From Methanobacteriaceae archaeon (lineage in GTDB: Archaea > Methanobacteriota > Methanobacteria > Methanobacteriales > Methanobacteriaceae), in contig WOYJ01000134.1 in NCBI GenBank assembly GCA_011620845.1, positions 10,723 to 23,594 of the forward strand: a stretch of 12,872 bases of DNA, written 5' to 3'. This document shows, one piece after another, positions 7,402 through 12,872 of the stretch; within the stretch, counting starts at the first letter, position 1; every line of letters starts with the position of its first letter. The position numbers and the translations under genes are program-made. The notes under the pieces are model-generated. The model saw only the letters and a program-made list of their open reading frames with translations. It was not told the DNA's origin and searched no databases.

Positions 7402-7499
7402 AAATTTCATTCAATACGTGAATTATGGATAGATTAAATAAAAATACTGAAATAAATCATTTTAATCATAAATAATCATTTTTTAATTCGGTGAATGAC

Positions 7500-8600
7500 A
7501 TGGTAAAAATTAAGAAAATGGTAGAAGAACTGGACCCCTACGTTCCGGGCAGATCTATAAAAGAAATAGCTGAAGAGTACAGTCTGGACCCGGATAAAAT
7601 AATCAAACTGGGATCCAATGAAAACCCCCTGGGACCATCCCCCCATGCAGTTGAAACGGTAAAAGAGGAATCAAAATTAATGCACAGATATCCAGAAGTA
7701 GGACTGAAAGAATTAACCAGCCTTGTAGCCTCATATTCCGGTGTATCCCCTTCTCAGGTTATTTTAGGCGGTGACGGTGCCGATGAGATACTGGACATCC
7801 TGGGGAAAACCTTAATCGAACCGGGTGACAAGTTTATCGTCCCCATACCCTCTTATATGTACTATGAATTCACTTTGAAGATCCATGGAGGAGTTCCCGT
7901 GTACGCTAGCTGGGATCTGCCAGAGAATGTCTTAAACGTTGACTCTGTACTGGATGCTATAACACCCCGTACCCGTATGATTTTCCTGTGCACACCTAAC
8001 AACCCCACAGGGGCCCTCATTGATAAAGAGGATATCAAAACCATTTTAGAAAACACCGATGCCCTGGTAGTGGTGGATGAAGCCTACTTCGAATTTTCCG
8101 GAGTAAACAACGTGGATTTACTGGCAGACTATGACAACCTGTTCATACTGCGTACCTTCTCCAAGATACTAGGCCTGGCCGGTATGAGAATCGGCTACGG
8201 ACTGGGAAACCCAGAATTTATAGGGTACATGAAGCGGGTTAAACCAGTTTTCAGCCTCACCCGTCTATCCCAGGTTGCAGCGGTAGCCTCCATAAATGAT
8301 AAGGAATATATAGAAAAATCCACGTCATTTTCGGTGAAAAGCAGGGATTATCTCTTTGAAGAATTATCCAAAATACCCCAGCTGGATGTATTCCAATCAA
8401 AGGCAAATTATATGTTAGTTGATGTGCGGAAAACAGGGATGACCTCCCAGACCCTGGCCGAAGAACTCTTAAAGAGGGGAGTTATAGTCCGGGACTGCCA
8501 TTCATTCCATGGACTGGACGACTACTGGATAAGAGTCAGCGTGGGTACGTTAGAGGAAGATGAAAGATTTGTAGATGTTTTGAAGCAGGTAATTAGTTAA
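7500..8600 (+). CDS. hisC: Histidinol-phosphate aminotransferase
   Basis: A pyridoxal-phosphate aminotransferase (fold type I) for the imidazole acetol phosphate step of histidine biosynthesis. With the ATG start it has 366 residues. Visible motifs are KLGSNENPLGPSP (36-48), GGDGADEILD, CTPNNPTG (164-171), DEAYFEF (193-199), and the Schiff-base lysine in RTFSKILGLAGMRIGYG (Lys222). An in-frame GTG at 7491 would add three residues, but GGTGA (7490-7494) overlaps that GTG and is correctly spaced for the ATG at 7500. No other his gene is nearby, which is normal for methanogens with scattered his genes. A broader aromatic aminotransferase role is possible but cannot be judged here. Confidence 0.93.
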   Translation: MVKIKKMVEELDPYVPGRSIKEIAEEYSLDPDKIIKLGSNENPLGPSPHAVETVKEESKLMHRYPEVGLKELTSLVASYSGVSPSQVILGGDGADEILDILGKTLIEPGDKFIVPIPSYMYYEFTLKIHGGVPVYASWDLPENVLNVDSVLDAITPRTRMIFLCTPNNPTGALIDKEDIKTILENTDALVVVDEAYFEFSGVNNVDLLADYDNLFILRTFSKILGLAGMRIGYGLGNPEFIGYMKRVKPVFSLTRLSQVAAVASINDKEYIEKSTSFSVKSRDYLFEELSKIPQLDVFQSKANYMLVDVRKTGMTSQTLAEELLKRGVIVRDCHSFHGLDDYWIRVSVGTLEEDERFVDVLKQVIS

Positions 8601-8639
8601 AAAGATGTTGTTATCAACTATTAGAGGTGTCTATCTAAC

Positions 8640-9341
8640 ATGATCATCGGTGGTATGTTAATTTCCTCTGTGGAATATCCCGGAAAAATTTCCCTGGTGC
8701 TTTTCACTGGAGGATGTATCTTAAGATGTCCCTACTGCCATAACCCCGAACTTATAAGCGGTGGTGAAGAGGTGGATCTGGATGAAATCAAATTAGAAAT
8801 CCAGGACTCCCTGAACTTCATAGACAGCCTGGTTATAACTGGAGGAGAACCATTAGTCCAGTTTGAAGAGCTTAAGGAACTCTTAAACTACCTGAAAGAT
8901 ACTGAGTTAAAAATCAAACTGGATACCAATGGCTGTTATCCAGAGAGGCTGGAGGAAATAATCCACCTGGTAGACTACGTTGCACTGGATGTTAAAGCCC
9001 CAGCTAATAAGTATGAAGAGATAACAGGCGCCTCAATATGGGATGATGTTAAAAAGAGTATGGAGATAGTCCGAAAGTCTCCTAACACCTTCCTAGAGTG
9101 CAGAACCACCTACGTGCCCGGTCTTTTAGATAAAGGGAATATCCATGAAATTGTCAAAGATACTAAATGTGATCTTTATACCATTCAACAGTTCAGGAAC
9201 CGGGTTGTTTTAGATGAAAAACTAAAGAACACTCCCAGTCCATCCCGTGATGAACTCCTGGAGATTGCAAGGGAGATCAAATCATTTATACCCCGGGTTA
9301 AAATAAAAACCAGCGAATTTGGAGAGGAAATAATCGAATAA
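8640..9341 (+). CDS. Radical SAM protein, anaerobic ribonucleotide reductase activating type
   Basis: A 233-residue radical SAM enzyme. The cluster-binding motif is CILRCPYC (Cys26, Cys30, Cys33), followed by HNPELI and the SAM-binding GGEPL (68-72). The N-terminal MLISSVEYPGKISLVLFTGGC resembles the NrdG-like group that activates anaerobic ribonucleoside-triphosphate reductase, whose glycyl radical it would generate. No NrdD or other glycyl-radical partner is in the window, so the substrate is inferred from family likeness only. The C-terminal half (ALDVKAPANKYEEITG, TTYVPGLLD, QQFRN) is longer than in the smallest bacterial NrdG and resembles the pyruvate formate-lyase activase-like radical SAM proteins of methanogens. 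GAGGTG at 8624-8629 is ten bases before the ATG. hisC ends 39 bases upstream, so they may share a transcript. Confidence 0.8.
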   Translation: MIIGGMLISSVEYPGKISLVLFTGGCILRCPYCHNPELISGGEEVDLDEIKLEIQDSLNFIDSLVITGGEPLVQFEELKELLNYLKDTELKIKLDTNGCYPERLEEIIHLVDYVALDVKAPANKYEEITGASIWDDVKKSMEIVRKSPNTFLECRTTYVPGLLDKGNIHEIVKDTKCDLYTIQQFRNRVVLDEKLKNTPSPSRDELLEIAREIKSFIPRVKIKTSEFGEEIIE

Positions 9342-9401
9342 TAAATTTAATATCACCTGTTCTATCCAGAAATCAAAAAAGTTTATGCAAAAAAGTTTTA
9401 C

Positions 9402-9408
9402 AGGAGGT
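9402..9408 (+). promoter_or_regulatory. Strong ribosome binding site pointing to an AUA start
   Basis: AGGAGGT is a near-perfect Shine-Dalgarno sequence. The codon seven bases downstream in the ASCH reading frame is ATA at 9416; no ATG, GTG or TTG lies in frame between 9341 and 9488. Confidence 0.7.
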
Positions 9409-9415
9409 TCCCCCC

Positions 9416-10552
9416 ATACCAATCCTACTATTTGGAAGCGACCATGTAGATCTTATAACCGGTAAAAAAACCACTACCATCAGGAAATTGTGGAAGAAAC
9501 CCCTTAAAGTAGGTGACACACTCCACTGTTACTGGAACCTTGTCTCCAAGGAGCGCCGGAAGCTTTTTGAGGCGGAAATTACCGATGTTGAAGTAATAGA
9601 TTACATCCATCTAAAGAACAACGATGAACTGGCGCGAGAAGAAGGTTACAGTGATGCTAAGGAACTCCGGAAAGAATTCCGCAGATTATACCCTGATGTA
9701 GATGATGATACCAAGTTCCAGATAATAAGATTCCACAAACTACCCATAGAAGAGTGGGAAGGTCAAAAAATTGATGAAAAGGCCATGGTAACCAAGAGGG
9801 CGGATATTCTTTTTGATGTGGGTAAATTTGAAGATTCTGTGCTTTGTTATACAGCAGCACTCCGTTTTGACCCCGACGATATTTACCTCTTAAACCGTAA
9901 AGGAGACAACCTCTCCAGACTGGGGCGCTTCCAGGAAGCACTGGAATGCTATGACAAAGCCCTTACAAATGATCCGGAAAACGAATACATCTGGAACAAC
10001 AAAGCCATTGCCCTACTAAACTCAAATAGACCCGAAGAAGCCCTCGAAGCCAGTGATACAGCCTTGAATTTAAATCCCAGAAATGAAGTGGTGCTTTACT
10101 GGAGGGGATTTATCCTGGAGATGCTGGGAAGGTACAACCAGGCCCTGGCCTGCTATGACAAGCTCCTGGAGATCAACCCCGATGATCCCGATGTATGGAA
10201 TGCCCGGGGGAACATATTAACCGAGATGGACCGGTCAGAGGAAGCACTGCAATCCTATGATAAAAGCCTGGAATTATGTCTCGATGAAGCCATGGAAATG
10301 GATCCGTCCACCTGGAACCGTAAAGGAAATGCATTGATGGAGTTATCCAGATTCGATGAAGCAGTGAATTGTTATGACGAAGCACTGGCACTGGACCCGG
10401 AAAATGATGTAATTTTAAGTAACAAGGGTGTGGCCCTTATTGAACTGGGCCGTTTTGAAGAGGCCATGGAAGCTTTCAGAAAAGCGTTGATGATCAACCC
10501 GTCTAATGAAGATGCGAAGATATTGAGGGATGAGTGTTTGGAGAATTTGTAA
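9416..10552 (+). CDS. ASCH domain-TPR repeat fusion protein
   Basis: With the inferred AUA start the product has 378 residues. Residues 1 to about 110 form an ASCH domain (PUA-like, often RNA-associated): PILLFGSDHVDLITGKKTTT, IRKLWKKPLKVGDTLHCYW and FEAEITDVEVID, ending with FQIIRFHKLPIEEW. Residues about 124-364 contain roughly seven 34-residue TPRs, with signatures such as GRFQEALECYDKAL, PEEALEASDTALNLNP and GRFEEAMEAFRKALMINP; these mediate protein contacts. The fifth repeat carries a seven-residue insertion (near 288-294). No signal peptide or membrane segment is seen. A later TTG at 9488 would remove the ITGKKTTTIR core of the ASCH domain, so it is probably not the true start. Binding partners and function are unknown. 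The gene converges with the DUF1284 gene, 62 bases apart. Confidence 0.85.
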   Translation: MPILLFGSDHVDLITGKKTTTIRKLWKKPLKVGDTLHCYWNLVSKERRKLFEAEITDVEVIDYIHLKNNDELAREEGYSDAKELRKEFRRLYPDVDDDTKFQIIRFHKLPIEEWEGQKIDEKAMVTKRADILFDVGKFEDSVLCYTAALRFDPDDIYLLNRKGDNLSRLGRFQEALECYDKALTNDPENEYIWNNKAIALLNSNRPEEALEASDTALNLNPRNEVVLYWRGFILEMLGRYNQALACYDKLLEINPDDPDVWNARGNILTEMDRSEEALQSYDKSLELCLDEAMEMDPSTWNRKGNALMELSRFDEAVNCYDEALALDPENDVILSNKGVALIELGRFEEAMEAFRKALMINPSNEDAKILRDECLENL

Positions 10553-10589
10553 GGGAAAAAGAGTTTGGAAAATTTATGGGGAAAAAGAG
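10537..10589. repeat. Imperfect tandem repeat across the TPR gene stop codon
   Basis: Units of 27 and 26 bases (10537-10563 and 10564-10589) both run TTTGGA-AATTT-GGGAAAAAGAG. The first unit holds the TAA stop of the ASCH-TPR gene and the second lies in the convergent intergenic gap. Read through the stop, the frame repeats LENL-GK-K before ending shortly after. Confidence 0.7.
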
Positions 10590-10614
10590 TATTTCAGGAA
10601 ATTTAACAAGAAAT

Positions 10615-11055
10615 TTAATAATCCACTTCTAACTTAGATCGATACAACAGACATTTATCCTTCCAGGAACACTCCCCGCATACGTCCCGGAGGTCGTGGA
10701 TATTCCATGCCTTTACCTGTGACAGTAACTTTTGTACAGGTTCTATTGCACCTACTTCTAGATCCAATTTTTCAATGACTTTTAGATCCATATCACGTAT
10801 AACGGGAGATGAATATCTATCACAACAGCCATCCTCCAGGTGGGGGCATTTCTGGCAGATGATATCTGCATCTGCCACCAATTTCAAGCTGAAATAGGGA
10901 TTAGAGTCCAGATAGTTGATTATTTCTTCCAGATTACGCCCAAAGTCCCGGCTGTAACCATAGCCCTGAAAGCCCTGCATGCATAGCAGGTGATGGGCTC
11001 TTATTTCTAAAGCTTTAGAAGATCCAATTCCTGGAATCACCAGTCTCTTCCCCAT
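10615..11055 (-). CDS. DUF1284 family cysteine-rich protein
   Basis: A 146-residue soluble protein of the DUF1284 family, whose function is not known to me. The hallmark is ALEIRAHHLLCMQGFQGYGY (residues 15-34). Cysteines are patterned as if to bind metal or an iron-sulfur cluster: Cys67 and Cys70 (ICQKCP), Cys77-Cys78, and C-x2-C-x5-C at 126, 129 and 135. Together with His21-His22 and Cys25 this makes a plausible ligand set, but that is inference. The ATG at 11055 lies inside bioY and overlaps its end by 41 bases; an AGGGT precedes it. The conserved region begins only at residue 15, so a later start (GTG at 11040) is possible. The overlap suggests co-transcription with bioY. Confidence 0.85.
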   Translation of the reverse strand: MGKRLVIPGIGSSKALEIRAHHLLCMQGFQGYGYSRDFGRNLEEIINYLDSNPYFSLKLVADADIICQKCPHLEDGCCDRYSSPVIRDMDLKVIEKLDLEVGAIEPVQKLLSQVKAWNIHDLRDVCGECSWKDKCLLYRSKLEVDY

Positions 11056-11671
11056 TTATACCCTGTTTTGGTGTTATCACTTTTGTAAGAGCTGCTGCTC
11101 CACCAATCTTAAGCAGGTCCCCGGCAATAAATGGTACGGCACCCATTAAAAGTAGTTCCCAAATTCTTGGGGCGACACCAGTGGCCGATTGGGTCCATAT
11201 GCTCAGTTGAATTAATCCCGGGGTATATAGGAGTATGAAGTTGGCAAAGAGCATCAATCCCAGCATAGGGAGGAATTTACGGGACTGGACATACCTATCC
11301 ATGAAGTAACCAAGGAAAAGTGCAGCTAATATGAATCCTATGAGGTAACCACCACTTGCACTCAGGAGTGCTTCTATTCCTCCGGACATCCCTGCTAACC
11401 AGGGGACTCCCAGTAATCCTACTGCGAGGTATATCAGCATGCTTATTCCACCCCAGTATCTTCCCAGGAAAATACCGGCCATTAAAACGGCAAAAGTTTG
11501 GAGTGTGATTGGCACCGGGGTCCAAGGTAGTGGTATTACCACTTGGGCCATGATACCAGTAAAACATGCCACTAAAAACGCTAAAACAACCTTGTTAACC
11601 AGTGAAGTGTTAGAACGCCATTTAAATAAACTGTACCTTTTTTCGAAATAGTTATTCATGCTTATTTCCAT
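11015..11671 (-). CDS. bioY: Biotin transporter substrate-binding subunit BioY
   Basis: The membrane S component of an energy-coupling factor (ECF) transporter that captures biotin. The 218-residue protein has about six membrane helices after a basic N-terminus. BioY landmarks are VPITLQTFAVLMAGIFLG (53-70), the SGGYLIGF motif (106-113), and AVPFIAGDLLKIGGA near the C-terminus (178-192). GGAGG (plus coordinates 11679-11683) lies seven bases before the ATG at 11671 and supports that start over the ATG at 11659. No BioM ATPase or BioN transmembrane partner is in the window, so it would use a shared ECF module encoded elsewhere or act alone. Its last 41 bases overlap the DUF1284 gene. Confidence 0.93.
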   Translation of the reverse strand: MEISMNNYFEKRYSLFKWRSNTSLVNKVVLAFLVACFTGIMAQVVIPLPWTPVPITLQTFAVLMAGIFLGRYWGGISMLIYLAVGLLGVPWLAGMSGGIEALLSASGGYLIGFILAALFLGYFMDRYVQSRKFLPMLGLMLFANFILLYTPGLIQLSIWTQSATGVAPRIWELLLMGAVPFIAGDLLKIGGAAALTKVITPKQGINGEETGDSRNWIF

Positions 11672-11713
11672 TTATAATCCTCCATATCCCTCAATTAAGC
11701 ATATGATGTAGAT

Positions 11714-11728
11714 ATTGCTCACTGCAAT
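11714..11728. promoter_or_regulatory. Small dyad in the bioY leader
   Basis: ATTGC (11714-11718) and GCAAT (11724-11728) form an exact inverted repeat around five bases, 43 bases upstream of the bioY start. It could be an operator or weak hairpin. It does not match the classical BirA operator, so the call is tentative. Confidence 0.2.
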
Positions 11729-11793
11729 CTATTTACAAATTCAAACGATATTCTTAATCAAATAAAAAAGCTAAAAAGTGTAACCCATTTGAT

Positions 11794-11807
11794 TAGTTCC
11801 TTTACTA
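11794..11807. promoter_or_regulatory. Inverted repeat at the predicted bioY transcription start
   Basis: TAGT-N6-ACTA, with imperfect extensions on both sides, lies where the minus-strand TATA element at 11823-11830 would place the transcription start (about 11800). A repressor bound there could block initiation. This rests on position and symmetry only. Confidence 0.25.
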
Positions 11808-11822
11808 GTTATGTCAAAATAA

Positions 11823-11830
11823 TATTTATA
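11823..11830 (-). promoter_or_regulatory. TATA-like element upstream of bioY
   Basis: Read on the minus strand the sequence is TATAAATA, a good archaeal TATA match. It predicts a start near 11800 and a leader of about 130 bases before the bioY ATG. It lies between the xerA stop and bioY, so bioY probably has its own promoter. Confidence 0.4.
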
Positions 11831-11856
11831 TTCATATGATAAGGGGATTTAACTCG

Positions 11857-11880
11857 AAAAATTTTAACAATAAAAACCAA
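11857..11880 (-). terminator. Oligo-T terminator after the XerA-like gene
   Basis: On the minus strand, T-tracts (GGTTTTTATTG and AAAATTTTTCG) follow the recombinase stop codon within 40 bases. This is consistent with archaeal intrinsic termination before the separate bioY promoter. Confidence 0.45.
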
Positions 11881-11894
11881 AGAATGAATGAATT

Positions 11895-12836
11895 TTAACC
11901 AAGCTTGGCCCGGTCATAGACATTTTTAAGAGTGTTCATATCCACACTGGTATATATCTGGGTGGTGGAAAGATTGGAATGCCCCAGAAGCTGCTGTATA
12001 GCCCGGATATCCACCCCATTTTTTAAGAGGTGAGTGGCAAATGAATGCCGCAGTATATGGGGTGTCACCTTCTTTTTGATACCGGCCACACGGGCGTAGT
12101 CCTTGATCATCATCTGCACGTAGCGGGGGGTTAGATGTTCATAGTTACGGTTTATGAAGAGGTATTCACTGTCATCATCCCTTTGCGCCAGGTAATCCTC
12201 AATTAATACCTTGGTATTATCATCAAATAAGACTATACGGTCCTTTTCTCCTTTTCCCCGGATCCTTATAGTCCTATCATGTAAATCCACACTGTCAATT
12301 CGTAGGGTAACCAGTTCAGAGACCCTGAGACCTGAGGAGTACAAGAGAGCCAGGATTAATTTATTTCTCCGCCTTAAAAATTCGGCATGTGCAGTGGGCG
12401 GTTCTATGGTCTGATAGTCATCTAAAGCATTAATCAATCGTCGTACTTCATCTTCATTCAATGATTTAGGCAGTGATTTGGTTCTTTTAGGGGTTTTAAC
12501 ATCCTTAAGAACCCCGATACCGCTGAATTCAAAGAATTTCTTCAAGACCACGGTAACCAGGTAAATATAATTTTGGGATACCTTCTTATCCCTTTTAAGG
12601 TAACCTATATACTTCTTGAATGTCCTTAAAATGAGTCTTTCATCGTATATTTCCTTACCATTCTTCAGGTACTTGTAAAAATTGTTGATAATGGATTTGT
12701 AAGTCTTGATCGTGTTGAGTGAGTAGTTCCTTATCTCTAATTCAAAAAGGTAATCTTCCAACTTTTCCGGGAAATTAAAAACTTCCAGAATATTTTTCCG
12801 GTCACTGTACTCGTCACCGGCGATTACATCTTGCAA
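11895..12836 (-). CDS. xerA: XerA-like tyrosine recombinase
   Basis: A site-specific recombinase of the tyrosine family, probably the archaeal XerA that resolves chromosome dimers. The 313-residue protein has an N-terminal SAM-like DNA-binding domain (about 24-105, with YSLNTIKTYKSIINNF) and a catalytic domain with all expected residues: Arg171 (SSGLRVSEL), Lys195 (RGKGEKDR), His260 and Arg263 (HILRHSFATHLL), His286 (LLGHSNLSTTQIYT) and nucleophile Tyr296. The start is a TTG directly after an in-frame TAA, with GGTGA (plus 12845-12849) about eight bases before it; the first 20 residues are low in similarity, so the exact start is uncertain. No phage or integrative-element genes and no obvious att or dif site surround it, which favours a housekeeping role over an integrase. 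Confidence 0.88.
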   Translation of the reverse strand: MQDVIAGDEYSDRKNILEVFNFPEKLEDYLFELEIRNYSLNTIKTYKSIINNFYKYLKNGKEIYDERLILRTFKKYIGYLKRDKKVSQNYIYLVTVVLKKFFEFSGIGVLKDVKTPKRTKSLPKSLNEDEVRRLINALDDYQTIEPPTAHAEFLRRRNKLILALLYSSGLRVSELVTLRIDSVDLHDRTIRIRGKGEKDRIVLFDDNTKVLIEDYLAQRDDDSEYLFINRNYEHLTPRYVQMMIKDYARVAGIKKKVTPHILRHSFATHLLKNGVDIRAIQQLLGHSNLSTTQIYTSVDMNTLKNVYDRAKLG

Positions 12837-12872
12837 TTAGTTCTTCACCCACAAAATTTAACTCTATACCAC

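Noticed and set aside
7491..7493. GTG as hisC start
   Set aside because: It lies within the GGTGA ribosome binding site; ATG at 7500 has proper spacing.
9385..9462. Short frame starting at ATG 9385 (about 25 codons) before the ASCH domain
   Set aside because: It is out of frame with the ASCH gene, overlaps its ribosome binding site and has no recognisable content.
11672..11830. Classical BirA-type biotin operator near bioY
   Set aside because: No TTGTAAACC-like half-sites with a matching inverted partner are present.
11672..11894. A dif or att site for the XerA-like recombinase
   Set aside because: I found no 28-base site with 11-base arms around a 6-base centre; only short AT-rich symmetry such as TTAT-N9-ATAA near 11828.
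11895..12836. Integrase of a mobile element
   Set aside because: There are no other mobile-element genes, no attachment repeats and no tRNA nearby; features fit a housekeeping XerA.

Overview
The window looks like a chromosomal segment of a methanogenic archaeon of the order Methanobacteriales, most likely Methanobacterium or a close relative. The reasons are an archaeal-type ribosomal protein S3Ae, an archaeal cofactor-independent phosphoglycerate mutase (ApgM family), an archaeal bifunctional GlmU-like protein, an archaeal XerA-type recombinase, TATA-like promoter elements, and GGTGAT-type ribosome binding sites. The genus is inferred from general sequence feel, not from a search.

Layout. 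Positions 1-1198 (minus strand) hold a decayed glutamine synthetase family gene that runs off the left edge. It carries an N-terminal frameshift, an in-frame amber codon and a 12-base deletion in a substrate-binding motif. An AT-rich intergenic region follows (1199-1611), with a degenerate 29-base direct repeat and the promoter region of the next gene. From 1612 to 6826 five plus-strand genes are closely packed and probably co-transcribed: rps3ae, a DUF92/TIGR00297 membrane protein, apgM, glmM and a glmU-like gene. GlmM and GlmU supply UDP-N-acetylhexosamine, which Methanobacteriales need for pseudomurein and glycoconjugates. ApgM belongs to central carbon metabolism.

Positions 6934-9341 carry a gamma-class carbonic anhydrase-like gene, hisC, and a radical SAM activase of the anaerobic ribonucleotide reductase type. 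The carbonic anhydrase start lies in the second copy of a perfect 19-base tandem duplication. From 9416 to 10552 is an ASCH domain fused to about seven TPRs. Its only plausible full-length start is an AUA codon behind a strong AGGAGGT site. On the minus strand follow, in transcription order, a XerA-like tyrosine recombinase (12836-11895), the biotin transporter component bioY (11671-11015), and an overlapping DUF1284 cysteine-rich protein (11055-10615).

Most of the window is ordinary housekeeping. I see no defence island, CRISPR array, tRNA, insertion sequence or clearly new multi-gene system. The points worth a second look are the decaying glutamine synthetase paralog, the AUA start, the duplicated start region of the carbonic anhydrase, and the ASCH-TPR fusion.
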